64,000 nt of DNA from the NCBI GenBank assembly GCA_024679565.1, contig JAIBDD010000004.1:1-64000 (forward strand), given 5' to 3'. Position 1 is the first letter of the stretch; each line of letters opens with the position of its first letter. Positions 9,143 through 19,844 of the stretch are shown in pieces. The position numbers were made by a program, and so were the translations under genes. This DNA comes from Bacteroidota bacterium (GTDB lineage Bacteria > Bacteroidota > Bacteroidia > NS11-12g > UBA9320). The notes beneath the pieces are model-generated. The model saw only the letters and a list, made by a program, of their open reading frames with translations. It had not been told where the DNA came from and did not search any database.

Positions 9143-10513
9143 ATGGCTAAATCAAAAACGGTATTCTTCTGCCAAAACTGCGGGGCGTCATCGCCTAAGT
9201 GGATAGGGAACTGTCCTTCATGTAAGCAATGGAACACCTATGTCGAAGAAGTTGTAGAAAAAACCAGTACGCAAAGCGTACCCGCGTGGGTCGATAATCA
9301 AGAGGAAAAGACCAAAAAAAGTAGCCCCAAACTAATTACAAGTTTACAATCAGGTCCTGAGCAACGCATAGAAACTACGGATGCAGAATTGAACCGCGTA
9401 TTGGGCGGAGGTGTTGTGTTTGGAAGCCTTGTATTAATTGGTGGAGAGCCAGGAATTGGAAAATCTACTTTGATGTTGCAAGTGGCCTTGCAAAGCGACC
9501 AGAAGGTGCTTTATGTGAGTGGGGAAGAGAGTGAAACTCAACTTAAAATGAGGGCGGATCGAATTGGTATCAGAAATGAAGCCTGTTATATATTATCAGC
9601 TACCGAGATTCAGGAAATATTCAAACAGGTTAAAAAACTTAAACCAGGATTCTTAATTGTTGATTCTGTTCAAACGCTTTTTAGTCGTTCAATTGAATCA
9701 ACCCCAGGAAGTATATCTCAAATTCGAGAATGCACCGGTCAACTACTTAGGTTTGCCAAAGAAACAAATACACCAGTTTTTCTGATTGGCCACATAACAA
9801 AGGATGGACAAATTGCAGGGCCAAAGGTGTTAGAGCACATGGTTGATACTGTTTTACAGTTCGAAGGAGACCGTCATCATGTGTATAGAATTTTAAGAGC
9901 TGTAAAGAATCGTTTTGGTTCGGCGTCTGAAATGGGTATTTACGAAATGGCAGGGGAAGGCTTGCGGGAGGTATCAAACCCATCCGAAGTGTTAATTTCC
10001 AATAGAGATCAATTGTTATCAGGCATATCGATTACAGCTGCCGTGGAAGGTGTTAGACCTTTAATGATAGAAACTCAAGCGTTAGTAAGTACGGCTGTTT
10101 ATGGAACGCCTCAAAGAAACTCAAACGGATACGATTTAAGGCGATTGAATATGTTGCTTGCCGTGCTGGAAAAAAGATGTGGGTTCAAACTCGGGGCACA
10201 AGATGTGTTTGTAAACATTGCTGGAGGGCTTAAATTAGACGACCCCGGTACCGATCTTGGGATTGCTTCGGCCATCCTCTCTTCTTATGAAAACATACCA
10301 TTGCCTACGCTTACAGCGTTCGTAGGTGAAATTGGATTGTCTGGAGAGGTACGTGCTTCACGTAGAATGGACCAGCGTATCGATGAAGCCGAAAAATTGG
10401 GATTTGAAGAAATTATCGTCAGTGCAAATTCCGTTAAAGGCAATTCCGCAAAATCAATAAAAGTGATAGGTGTGAAAAATATTATGGAAGTAGCTACCTA
10501 TTTGTTTGGCTAA
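9143..10513 (+). CDS. radA: DNA repair protein RadA (Sms)
   Basis: N-terminal CQNCGASSPKWIGNCPSC zinc finger, GGEPGIGKST Walker A, KNRFGS motif, Lon-like C-terminus. Confidence 0.97.
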   Translation: MAKSKTVFFCQNCGASSPKWIGNCPSCKQWNTYVEEVVEKTSTQSVPAWVDNQEEKTKKSSPKLITSLQSGPEQRIETTDAELNRVLGGGVVFGSLVLIGGEPGIGKSTLMLQVALQSDQKVLYVSGEESETQLKMRADRIGIRNEACYILSATEIQEIFKQVKKLKPGFLIVDSVQTLFSRSIESTPGSISQIRECTGQLLRFAKETNTPVFLIGHITKDGQIAGPKVLEHMVDTVLQFEGDRHHVYRILRAVKNRFGSASEMGIYEMAGEGLREVSNPSEVLISNRDQLLSGISITAAVEGVRPLMIETQALVSTAVYGTPQRNSNGYDLRRLNMLLAVLEKRCGFKLGAQDVFVNIAGGLKLDDPGTDLGIASAILSSYENIPLPTLTAFVGEIGLSGEVRASRRMDQRIDEAEKLGFEEIIVSANSVKGNSAKSIKVIGVKNIMEVATYLFG

Positions 10514-10523
10514 TTCTGGAGCT

Positions 10524-11051
10524 TCATTTTGTATACGTCAGGTTAACTACGCCACTTTCGAATGATTCTGTTCCTGAAAGCTTGAATACTGTTTCCTGAC
10601 CATCTTTAAAAAGTGGTCGGCCGTTTCCTAAAACAATGGGGATTAAACTGATTAGCATGGAGTCGATTACACCTTTGTTCAAGAAATTAGCAATCAAAAC
10701 ACCACCCCCAACAATCCAAATATCTTTTTTTGCATGCTGTTTCATTTTTTGCAAGTCGGAATCCGTAATGCCTGAAATAATTTCAGTTTGTGGTGTTGAA
10801 ATCTCAACCTCATTTCGACTAGAAACTACATAACATTTGTAGTCAGCATATGGCCAATCTACATCAAACCCTACAACGTCTTCGTATGTTTTTCGACCCA
10901 TAACGATTGTATCAACACCCGACATAAATGCCGAATATCCATAGTCAACATCTTTTGGGTGGTCGATGATTTCTAACCAATCAATGCTTCCGTCTTCTCT
11001 CGCTATATAGCCATCAATGCTGGTGGCAATAAATAATTTAAACTGACTCAT
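10524..11051 (-). CDS. Dihydrofolate reductase family protein (RibD C-terminal-like)
   Basis: MSQFKLFIATSIDGYIAREDGSIDWL, TIVMGRKTYEDV, DIWIVGGGVLIANFL; ORF opens at 11120, ATG at 11051 preferred. Confidence 0.9.
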   Translation of the reverse strand: MSQFKLFIATSIDGYIAREDGSIDWLEIIDHPKDVDYGYSAFMSGVDTIVMGRKTYEDVVGFDVDWPYADYKCYVVSSRNEVEISTPQTEIISGITDSDLQKMKQHAKKDIWIVGGGVLIANFLNKGVIDSMLISLIPIVLGNGRPLFKDGQETVFKLSGTESFESGVVNLTYTK

Positions 11052-12208
11052 ACTACTTGGTTCTTTCTTTTTCTGTAAAAAATTCCTAACACGGTCGCCG
11101 GGTTGTGTTGAGCGAGCCATGCGGCCATGCGCAAGATAAATGGAAATTTAAATAAGAATCTCATTACCCAAAGATTCCGCCTCAGCTCCTTTACAATATT
11201 CGTTTCGACTGCGTTTTGATAAATTGTCATAGACGCGGAATCGAATCTCTTGTTTTTAAAACATATTTCAGCTTGCTTGGCTGCCAGCACTCCACTTTCC
11301 ATCGCTTTGTCAATGCCATGACCTTGCAACGGATCAATCAGGTGGGCTGCATCGCCAGTTAGCATGATATGGTCTGCGGTTAGGGAGGTGTCTTTCCCTC
11401 CAAGGGGTAATTTAAAACCCTGAATTTTGGCTATTGAACTGGCATTTTTGAATTTTTCACTGATAAAGGGATGATTTTCAATTACGTCTTGCATTGACGT
11501 TTTGATATTAACGGATTTAGCTTGTTCCGAAGTTGGGTTCAAAAGACCAACTCCAACGTTATAAATGTTTTTTGTGAGTGGGAAGATCCAAAAATAACCA
11601 GGGAATTCATCCAATAGATAAAACTCATTTGTGTTGGCATTACATGATACATTTTCGTAGTAGGACCTAATGGCATAGCCGTTTAGACCTTTGTGTGCCG
11701 TGCCTGAGAACATTTTTCTTTTAACTACAGAGTTGGTCCCATCGCCAGCAATTAGCAAATCACAAGTGAGCACTTTTGTGCCACTTCGCTCTGTTACAAT
11801 TACCTTGTCTTCAACCGCCACGTTATTAACTTGAAAATCTTCAATAACGGTGGTTTTCGTAGTTGACTTTACAAGATTTAATAGATAGTTGTCGAAGTCA
11901 GCCCGCGTTGCATTAAATGCCTGAGCCTTCCATGCGATATTTATCTTTTTACCCTTGGCGGGGTATATATGACTATTGGATATATCAGCACTTTTTGTTA
12001 AGCCGTTAAAAAGGTCTTGTTCATTTTCTGTGACTTTTTTTAAGATTTTTATACAAGGACCAGGTATCGCGTCACCACAGGGTTTATCTCGCGGAAATGA
12101 TTCTTTGTCGATTAGGGCGATGGATAATCCAGAGTCCTTAAGTGCCAGGACACACGTGGTACCAGCAGGACCCGCCCCTAAAATGACAATGTCAAAAGCT
12201 TTGTTCAC
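11048..12208 (-). CDS. FAD-dependent geranylgeranyl reductase-family oxidoreductase
   Basis: DIVILGAGPAGTTCVLAL, DKPCGDAIPG, LTGDAAHLIDPLQGHGIDKAMESG; GTG start. Confidence 0.88.
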   Translation of the reverse strand: MNKAFDIVILGAGPAGTTCVLALKDSGLSIALIDKESFPRDKPCGDAIPGPCIKILKKVTENEQDLFNGLTKSADISNSHIYPAKGKKINIAWKAQAFNATRADFDNYLLNLVKSTTKTTVIEDFQVNNVAVEDKVIVTERSGTKVLTCDLLIAGDGTNSVVKRKMFSGTAHKGLNGYAIRSYYENVSCNANTNEFYLLDEFPGYFWIFPLTKNIYNVGVGLLNPTSEQAKSVNIKTSMQDVIENHPFISEKFKNASSIAKIQGFKLPLGGKDTSLTADHIMLTGDAAHLIDPLQGHGIDKAMESGVLAAKQAEICFKNKRFDSASMTIYQNAVETNIVKELRRNLWVMRFLFKFPFILRMAAWLAQHNPATVLGIFYRKRKNQVV

Positions 12209-12239
12209 GGAGTCAAACTTAGTTCAATGACGAATAACA

Positions 12240-12946
12240 TTAGGCGACTTTATGATCATATACCAATAGTGCTTCTTGTTCTGAGTCTAACAGCGTCTTG
12301 ATTTTGCCGTTAGGCTGTATGGCTATAGATTGTCCGCCAGCAACAAAATTGTCACAGTTTCCAACCGCATTAACCATTAATACCGTAACGTCATGTTTAA
12401 GTGCCAACGACCCAAAGTGCTTGTGAGCAGCAGAAACGCCAACTTCATGCTTAGCAACAGACGATAGATAGATGTCGAATGGTTCGAGGTAAGCCAATTC
12501 GAAATGACTTGTTTGCATACTTTCATAACAAATGGCAAGTACAATCGAAACACCCTTGACGCCTATGCGCTCTTGCTTATTGCCAGCAACGAAATACGCC
12601 AATTCATCTTCATGCAACAGCTGTTTTGAGTAGACTATTTGTTTCTTAAAAGGCTGAAAAATGAGCATGCTTATCTGCCTTTTGTCACCTTCAATAGTTG
12701 GGGCACCAATGCCAATGGTTATGTTGAAGGAGTTACTTTTTTGCTGAAAAGGAATCAGAAGACTATCATCGGATGTTATGCCCATCTCATGGGCCAATAC
12801 TGGTTCGTAACCGGTGAGGGACAGCTCTGGAAAAAATATAGCATCACATTCTATCTTACACGCTTGGTCAATCCACTCCAAATGACTCGAAATCTTCCCA
12901 TTGATATCACCCGTTTCTGGTTGGATTTGAGCAGTGCGATTTTCAT
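12240..12946 (-). CDS. Carbon-nitrogen hydrolase (nitrilase superfamily), apparently frameshifted at codon ~5
   Basis: Downstream frame has FFPELSLTGYEP, KQLLHEDE, AICYES. Upstream DNA encodes MKIAL in one frame and AQIQPETGDINGKISSHLEWIDQ in another; tracked ORF 12240-12881 begins at an internal TTG. Confidence 0.7.
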
Positions 12947-12983
12947 TTTCCTCAAATGTAAAAAACCGTTTTCAATGGTTTAA

Positions 12984-13415
12984 CTATTCAAACGAGCCAC
13001 ATCCTTTTAATATGAAGTTTTTATCTGTTAACGAGACGCTTGTTTCGAATTGTTGATCGCCATCATCAAAACATTGGTCATAGGTAATGTTTAAGATAAG
13101 AGGCTTGGTTTCGTCATGCAGAATATAATGGGTAGCCTTATTCGGGTCGGCAGCTGGAAGTAACTCAGCAATACCAAATAATTCCCGTTCTCCGTAATCA
13201 AGGGTAAGACTATATTCCAATCCGCCGGATTTGTCTTCCACAAGAATGACGTGCCAACCAGGCTCGTTCCCTCCACCTTGGTATTGAGTATCTTTAGAGA
13301 TTGTGGTTATTGGTTCTTTGTTTTCGGAGGAATCCGTGTTTGATTGATTACTACAAGAGCAAGTCAAGCAAAACAGAATGCCGGTGATTATTAGAATGTA
13401 AGGGCTATATTTCAT
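12984..13415 (-). CDS. Putative lipoprotein (COG3650-like)
   Basis: Lipobox-like FCLTCSC, GGGNEPGWHVIL, C-terminal LKGCG. Confidence 0.65.
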   Translation of the reverse strand: MKYSPYILIITGILFCLTCSCSNQSNTDSSENKEPITTISKDTQYQGGGNEPGWHVILVEDKSGGLEYSLTLDYGERELFGIAELLPAADPNKATHYILHDETKPLILNITYDQCFDDGDQQFETSVSLTDKNFILKGCGSFE

Positions 13416-13418
13416 GAA

Positions 13419-14552
13419 CTAGGGTTTAAAGTAAACGTTGTGCGCAGCTTCTATGAATCCGAATCCAAATCGATCTAAGGTGGCATCGGTTTGAAGAATA
13501 AGTATTTCGTTTTTAGATTCGATTGCGCTTTTTAAATCAAGGTCGTCAATCATTAATCCAGAGGTAAAGTTTTGAGGATAAACTTGCTTGAAATAGTACC
13601 AAAACTCTCCAGAATCGCACGCTATTGTGCTTAACCCGATATCAAACAATCCCCAATAATAGCTGTCTGCAATAACTGCACTGGTGATCTTATCATTCCT
13701 TTCAACAATTTTATGTGACGGGTAAACCATATCGAAATGGGGTAACGTTTGATAAATATTAAGGCCGTCTTCCACATCTGCATCCGAACCTGAGGTCATT
13801 TTCGTTGTTGAATCGGGCATTGTGTAATGCAAGGTTGGGAGATCTTGATTGTAGTTGCTGTTCCAAAAACGCAGGATGGAATCTGTCGCGATTAACATGC
13901 CGTATTTACTCCAATGGATTCCCGTACGTGGGAATAAGGGTGCTAAAGCACTTTCTTTTTCTTGTCTAAACCAAGCATTAAAGTCCAGATACGGCATGTT
14001 AGCGTTATCAAAACCTGCTTTAAATCCTTGGTAATTTGTTTTGGACCGTCGATATTTTTGGTAATAATCAGGAATGTATTCTGGGAAGTAACTTCCTTTT
14101 CCGGGTGCAAATATCATACGCAGGTTTGTGCCTAAGGCAAAAAGTGTATCGTGCACTTGTTTATACATTTTTACCTTTTCACTGATTGTTGAATCACCAA
14201 GAAAATCCATACCAAGATGGGCTTCAATATATGGTGTTTCGTAAAGGTAATGTTCCTTGCCAACCACGACGTATTGCGCGTTAGCTTGGCGAAATAAACT
14301 GAAATCAATTTGATTGATACTTCGAACTAATGGACTTTGAAAGCCAAAAGAATCTGTACAGTACTTATCTGCGTCTTTTTGGTATTGACCGTTCAACCAT
14401 GATTCTAGGGTGATAGCCGGCTTTTTGTGTGCAGTACGAGCCCCTTTCAATGCATCGAAGGTCCATAAATGAAGGTTTCGTTGTAGCAACGGTGCAATGA
14501 ACAATAGTCCAATTATCCCAACTAAAATGCGATATGTGCGTTTAGATATCAA
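13419..14552 (-). CDS. AlgX/AlgJ-like SGNH O-acetyltransferase partner
   Basis: RTGIHWSKYGMLIATDSIL motif, N-terminal TM, ATGA overlap with the MBOAT gene. Confidence 0.75.
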   Translation of the reverse strand: MISKRTYRILVGIIGLLFIAPLLQRNLHLWTFDALKGARTAHKKPAITLESWLNGQYQKDADKYCTDSFGFQSPLVRSINQIDFSLFRQANAQYVVVGKEHYLYETPYIEAHLGMDFLGDSTISEKVKMYKQVHDTLFALGTNLRMIFAPGKGSYFPEYIPDYYQKYRRSKTNYQGFKAGFDNANMPYLDFNAWFRQEKESALAPLFPRTGIHWSKYGMLIATDSILRFWNSNYNQDLPTLHYTMPDSTTKMTSGSDADVEDGLNIYQTLPHFDMVYPSHKIVERNDKITSAVIADSYYWGLFDIGLSTIACDSGEFWYYFKQVYPQNFTSGLMIDDLDLKSAIESKNEILILQTDATLDRFGFGFIEAAHNVYFKP

Positions 14553-15961
14553 AATCTGAAATAAATGAAGGGATTGTAAGAACCTGTTGACAGACTGGCA
14601 ACACTTAAGGTGAACAACACCAAAGCAATACTAAAGTACATGGCTAATGATGCTTTTGAATAATTCTGATTGTAAAAATGGTCTTGCCATTTTTTTCCAA
14701 GTTTCGTAACGCTTTGGAACCCGAAAAATACGGCCAACCCTAAAACGAACAAGAGTTTATTGTTGTAGTAATATATTGGAGTGATACCATCAAAACTAAA
14801 CAGTGCGGAGTAAAACGACAGAGCTTCTGACGTATGTTCTAGTCTAAAAACCACCCAGCTAAGTACAACGATTAGAAAAGTTACACCTGTTCGGATAAGT
14901 GGGAATTTATAAGAGTTCGCCAGTCCAGTAAGACGCTCAATAATTAAAAAGAACCCATGAAAGGCACCCCATAGCACAAAGTTCCAACTCGCACCATGCC
15001 ACAATCCTGAAAGTAGGAAGACGATTAATAAATTTCGATAGGTTTTGTTGGTGTCAAAGTAACTACCTCCTAGTGGTTTGTATAAATAATCCCGCATAAA
15101 GCGTCCAAGGGTAATATGCCATTTACGCCAAAACTGTGTAATGGATAAACTGGTATACGGGCTGTTAAAATTCTCGGGAAACTTGAAACCCAACATTTTC
15201 CCCATTCCTATTGCCATATCCGAATATCCAGCAAAGTCAAAGTAGATTTGAAAAGTGTATAGAACGATACCAAACCATGCAATGGATGCAGTCCATTCGT
15301 TAGGTGGTAAATCAAATATTTTGTCTGCAGTTATGGCTAGGGTATTGGCAACCAAAACTTTTTTAGATAGACCTATACAAAAACGGATAAAGCCTTCAAC
15401 GATATGCTTGCTGGAATGAATACGATTTCTAATTTGACTGGCTATTTCACCAAATCGGACAATTGGGCCTGCAATCAGTTGCGGAAACATCATAATGTAC
15501 AGCATATAGTCTGTTGCTGATTTTAAGGGCTTATTATCCCCGCGATAGATGTCAATAGAATAGGTGAGGGTTTGAAATGTGTAAAAAGATATGCCTATAG
15601 GCAAAAGAATTTGGGGTAATGGAATGGAGCCAAATGAAAGGCTAGTGAGCAAAACATTCGCATTATCGACAAAGAAGTTGGCGTATTTAAAAAAGATTAA
15701 AAGTCCAACATTTAGTGATATGGATGTTGCTAACCATTTCTTCTTATTCCGCTGTTCTGCACGATGAAGCCTATTGACAACATGATAATCAATGATTGTT
15801 GAGAGAAGTAAGATGAAAACAAATTTTGGGGCGCCCCAGGCATAAAACACTACACTGCCTGTAAGCAGGCCATAGTTTTTAAACCTGTCTGGTAAAAGGA
15901 AGTAGATGATAAAGAATAGCGGAAAGAAGTAGAAAAGAAAAGTTAATCCGCTGAATACCAT
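14549..15961 (-). CDS. MBOAT family O-acyltransferase (AlgI-like)
   Basis: FYTFQTLTYSIDIYRGD, SITQFWRKWHITLGRFMRDYLYKPLGG, LSGLWHGASWNFVLWGAFHG. Confidence 0.95.
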   Translation of the reverse strand: MVFSGLTFLFYFFPLFFIIYFLLPDRFKNYGLLTGSVVFYAWGAPKFVFILLLSTIIDYHVVNRLHRAEQRNKKKWLATSISLNVGLLIFFKYANFFVDNANVLLTSLSFGSIPLPQILLPIGISFYTFQTLTYSIDIYRGDNKPLKSATDYMLYIMMFPQLIAGPIVRFGEIASQIRNRIHSSKHIVEGFIRFCIGLSKKVLVANTLAITADKIFDLPPNEWTASIAWFGIVLYTFQIYFDFAGYSDMAIGMGKMLGFKFPENFNSPYTSLSITQFWRKWHITLGRFMRDYLYKPLGGSYFDTNKTYRNLLIVFLLSGLWHGASWNFVLWGAFHGFFLIIERLTGLANSYKFPLIRTGVTFLIVVLSWVVFRLEHTSEALSFYSALFSFDGITPIYYYNNKLLFVLGLAVFFGFQSVTKLGKKWQDHFYNQNYSKASLAMYFSIALVLFTLSVASLSTGSYNPFIYFRF

Positions 15962-16044
15962 TTACCTGACTTGGCTTTGATTGTACGAATGTAACATCTA
16001 CAACAAGATTTTAAAAACGAATAGACTGCGCAGCATGAACCAGT

Positions 16045-16767
16045 TTATGTGGTGCTGGAGTTTCTTGAAACCATGTTCGAATCTCCGGCAATAGTTACGC
16101 CATTCATAAACTCAAGTTGATTTCGTTTACCTTGGATTGGCTTTAGTTGAGCAGAGTTGATCAAAGTTTTGTTGTCTAGCCGTTGAAACTTATTGCTAAG
16201 AATAACATCTTCAAATTCCGTAATATTTCTTTTACTTTCCACTTTTTCATTGTCTACAAAGTGGATGGTTGACCCAGTGTCTGAAGCAGTGATGTAGGTG
16301 ATGTTTTTTATTGAGGTAAATACCAACCCCGCTTTAGTGATGACGGGAATCTTTGTAAACTTGCTTTTAAGAATGCCATTAACCATTTGGTAAGCCGTGG
16401 TCATGTTTGTTTTACTTTTAGCTATTTGTTTAACGGCTTGTTGCAATTCATCAATATCGATTGGTTTAAAAAGACAAGTAATGCCAGAGTAGTTTATAGC
16501 TTTAACCGAGTATTCGTCATAAGCTGTAACGAAAATGATTTCAAAATTTATTTCATCTAGTGCCTGTAGTATTTGAAAGGAATCTCCCTCTTTTAATGTG
16601 ATGTCAAGAAACACTAAGTTTGGTTGTAGAGATTCTATGGCTGCGATTGCTCCTACGATATCTTCTGCCATACCTACGATTTCAACTTCAGGACAAAAAT
16701 TTTCAACCAAAGTTTTAATTACTTCACGGCTTTTCAACTCGTCATCAACAACAATGGATCTAAGCAT
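16045..16767 (-). CDS. LytTR response regulator
   Basis: Receiver IVVDDELKSRE...LVFLDITL; C-terminal LytTR-like domain. Confidence 0.9.
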   Translation of the reverse strand: MLRSIVVDDELKSREVIKTLVENFCPEVEIVGMAEDIVGAIAAIESLQPNLVFLDITLKEGDSFQILQALDEINFEIIFVTAYDEYSVKAINYSGITCLFKPIDIDELQQAVKQIAKSKTNMTTAYQMVNGILKSKFTKIPVITKAGLVFTSIKNITYITASDTGSTIHFVDNEKVESKRNITEFEDVILSNKFQRLDNKTLINSAQLKPIQGKRNQLEFMNGVTIAGDSNMVSRNSSTT

Positions 16768-19700
16768 CTGGATTTTTAAGTTTAGTAATTATAGGTAAGA
16801 AAATGGTTACACGGGTGCCAATGGAATTCCCGTCTTCATCGTACAAGTCCAATATGAAAAATTCAGGTGTTTCGGCCAAGTCTCGGGTTAACACTTCGAG
16901 CCTTTCACTCGTGACTTTTATGCCTTGAGATTTGTGTTTTTTCGTCCTATTTTCATTCAACTCTGCACTCTTTTTTCGTCCAATTCCATTGTCTTCTATG
17001 GTACAACGTAACTGATCTCTATGCTTGTTAAAGCCGATGCGGAGTTCTCTATTGCCTGTCGTTTTTGGTAAAAGTCCATGAACAATGGCATTTTCTACAT
17101 AAGGTTGAACCAGCATGCTTGGCACATATAGATGATTTGGGTCAAGTGAATCTTCAATTGCAATATTGTAGTCCAACTCGTTTTCCATTCGTAGTTTTTC
17201 CAAATCTAAGTAGGTGAATAGCCAATCATATTCTTCTTGAAGTGAAATATACTTTACGCGAGAATTCTGAAGAATCATCCGCATGAGACTAGAGAATTTT
17301 GTTAAATAATTGTAGGCTTCTTTGGGCTCGTTTTTTAGTACAAAGTACTGTATGGAGTTTAAGCTATTGAAGATGAAATGAGGGTTCATTTGACTTCTAA
17401 GTGCCTTTAACTCTAGGTCAACCAATTTGTGTTTATATGAAGTTGCTATACTTCTTGTGCGCAACCAAATGATTAACCCAATTATAGATAAAGCCAGTAG
17501 ACCTAGAATAGACCTAAACCACCATGTTTGCCAATACGGAGGAGCCACGGTAATCCTAACCATTTTGTCCATTTTGCTCCATTGCCCCATATGGTTAGAA
17601 GCACGGACACGGAAAGTATACGACCCTGGAGACAAGTGTGTATAGAAGGCCTCTCTTCTCGCACCAGCGTCTATCCAATCATCGTCAAACCCAACAAGCT
17701 TATATTGGTACCGATTGTCTTTTGAATTGCTATATGACAAGGTACTAAAGCCAAAGCTTATTAAATTTTCGTCATGCGATATTTTTAACTCTGTCTGATA
17801 ATTGATGTCCGTTTTTAGTTCAACTTTCTTGTCTGCAATTTTAAACGAAGTAAAGGCAATTCTGGGTGGAAATGAGTTGCGCTTAAGGTCATTGGATTTG
17901 AAGTAGTTAAACCCCTTTTGACCACCAAAATACATGGTTTGATCACGGGCTTTGAAATAAGCTCCTTCGTTAAATTCTAAGTCCTGAAGGTAATGGCTCA
18001 AATTGTATGACGTGAATTTTGTAGTTTTCCATTGGTATTCGATTAATCCATTATTGGAACTTAACCAATAGGTGTCATCATTTGCTTTAAGAATACCATA
18101 GATAACGTCATTAGGTAATCCATCTTCACTTGTAATTGAGGAAAAAGTCAGATTCTTTCTATCAAAAATGTTTAACCCCCCACTGTAGGTGCCAATTAAA
18201 AACGAATCGGCATTCATCGGCTCAATACACATCATGGAATTTGATGATGGACTAGTTGAATCCTTTTCATCATGCTGAAATACCAACTCTGATTTTCTGT
18301 TCTTTTTATTAAAAATATGAAGCCCAGATCTAAACGTTACCAGAAGAAGTTCTTCCCGTTTTTTGTCTTCTACGATTTGATATATCTGGTTATTTGATAG
18401 ATAACCGGTTTGATAGACCGTGTATTTTAAGCTGTCACGGTCGTAACTAGCTAGGCCCCATCTCGTACCCAACCACAACCTGCCGTCACTGTCTTCCATA
18501 ATATGACTAATGGTGTTCACATTTATTTCCGGGCGCTGCGGAGGGTGGTGTTTAAACTTTTTTGTTTCACGATTGTAAGAAAAAAGACCTTCCTTTCTCG
18601 TTCCCACCCAAAGGGTATTTTGCGAGTCTTCATAAAAAGACCTAATTGATTTGGTCTCAATATCACCGTCTTTAACCAACGGAATAATCTCAAGTTGTTC
18701 GGTTTGCGGGTTAAACTTGGCAATTCCACCTCCTAGAGTACCAATCCATATGGTACTATCTCGGGTTTCGTATATGGAGTAGAGGTTATTGTTAGTAGGC
18801 TTTCCGTCTAATTCAAATTGATTGAACAAGTTAAACAGCTTAAGACTAGGGTCAAATTTACTAACGCCAACACGTCCCCCAAACCATAAGGCACCCTCAC
18901 TGTCTTGAAAACCTACATTGATGTCATCACCAATAATGCTTCTGTAATTGTATGGGTTGTGATGATAGGTGACATACTTGTCGCCGCTGAATTTTAACAA
19001 CCCAGCGCCGTCTGTTCCAATCCACAAGTTGCCTACCCCATCGTGCATGACAAATGTGGTGAAATTGGCTCCACGTATTCTGGGTGAAGGGATTGGGACT
19101 ACTTGGTCTGTTTTTGTATCCCAGATTTGTAACCCTTGCCCATTGGTAACAATATACAACTTGGAGCCATGATGTAATATGTCATTAACTGATTGATTGG
19201 AGAACGCATTAAGAGAACGAAACGTCTTAAATTTTTGCTGTGAATACAATACAATCCCTTGTAATGTCCCAATCCATATGCCTAATCCATTAGCTTCAGT
19301 TGAAAATGACTTGACGTAGTTGCTAGGTAAGATGCTATTCTCTTCGGTGTAGGTAATCCAGGTATTACGCGAACGATTATGTATGGCCATACCTCCACCA
19401 TCGGTACCAATAATTAAATTCTGGTCACCATCTTCTTTAATACAATTGATTTGATACTGATTGGCAGTGCCTGTATAGTCTTTAAATGAATAATGTTTGA
19501 ACTGGTTCGTTTTTTTGTTAAACCGATCAAGTTGTCCTGCAAAAGTTCCTATCCAGATGAAGCCTTTATGATCTTCGTAAATAGAGGTGATGTGATTTGA
19601 TGCTAAAGAGGTGGAGTCATTAATTTCATGTTTAAATATTTTTAAACTGTAACCATCATATCTATGCAGACCTTCTGCAGTGGCAAACCACATAAACCCG

Positions 19701-19843
19701 TCGCTTCCTTGTAAAATGCCAGTTATGGTACTTTGAGCAAGTCCATCAACTCTGCCTATATTCTCAAAATGTATGATGTCTTTTTGTGCTTGAGCACTAA
19801 TACTCAAAAAAAATAAAAGACAAATTGAGAAGAGTCTTTGCAT
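16760..19843 (-). CDS. Two-component regulator propeller sensor histidine kinase (LytS-type kinase domain)
   Basis: Signal peptide; repeats such as GLAQSTITGILQGSDGFMWFATAEGLHRYDG; Y_Y_Y domain; QMNPHFIFNSLNSIQYF, LVQPYVENAIVHGL, CTIEDNGIGRKKS. Confidence 0.95.
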   Translation of the reverse strand: MQRLFSICLLFFLSISAQAQKDIIHFENIGRVDGLAQSTITGILQGSDGFMWFATAEGLHRYDGYSLKIFKHEINDSTSLASNHITSIYEDHKGFIWIGTFAGQLDRFNKKTNQFKHYSFKDYTGTANQYQINCIKEDGDQNLIIGTDGGGMAIHNRSRNTWITYTEENSILPSNYVKSFSTEANGLGIWIGTLQGIVLYSQQKFKTFRSLNAFSNQSVNDILHHGSKLYIVTNGQGLQIWDTKTDQVVPIPSPRIRGANFTTFVMHDGVGNLWIGTDGAGLLKFSGDKYVTYHHNPYNYRSIIGDDINVGFQDSEGALWFGGRVGVSKFDPSLKLFNLFNQFELDGKPTNNNLYSIYETRDSTIWIGTLGGGIAKFNPQTEQLEIIPLVKDGDIETKSIRSFYEDSQNTLWVGTRKEGLFSYNRETKKFKHHPPQRPEINVNTISHIMEDSDGRLWLGTRWGLASYDRDSLKYTVYQTGYLSNNQIYQIVEDKKREELLLVTFRSGLHIFNKKNRKSELVFQHDEKDSTSPSSNSMMCIEPMNADSFLIGTYSGGLNIFDRKNLTFSSITSEDGLPNDVIYGILKANDDTYWLSSNNGLIEYQWKTTKFTSYNLSHYLQDLEFNEGAYFKARDQTMYFGGQKGFNYFKSNDLKRNSFPPRIAFTSFKIADKKVELKTDINYQTELKISHDENLISFGFSTLSYSNSKDNRYQYKLVGFDDDWIDAGARREAFYTHLSPGSYTFRVRASNHMGQWSKMDKMVRITVAPPYWQTWWFRSILGLLALSIIGLIIWLRTRSIATSYKHKLVDLELKALRSQMNPHFIFNSLNSIQYFVLKNEPKEAYNYLTKFSSLMRMILQNSRVKYISLQEEYDWLFTYLDLEKLRMENELDYNIAIEDSLDPNHLYVPSMLVQPYVENAIVHGLLPKTTGNRELRIGFNKHRDQLRCTIEDNGIGRKKSAELNENRTKKHKSQGIKVTSERLEVLTRDLAETPEFFILDLYDEDGNSIGTRVTIFLPIITKLKNPDA

Positions 19844-19844
19844 G

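Noticed and set aside
12639-12983. 114-aa plus-strand ORF
   Set aside because: Antisense to the frameshifted nitrilase gene, whose protein motifs are clear.
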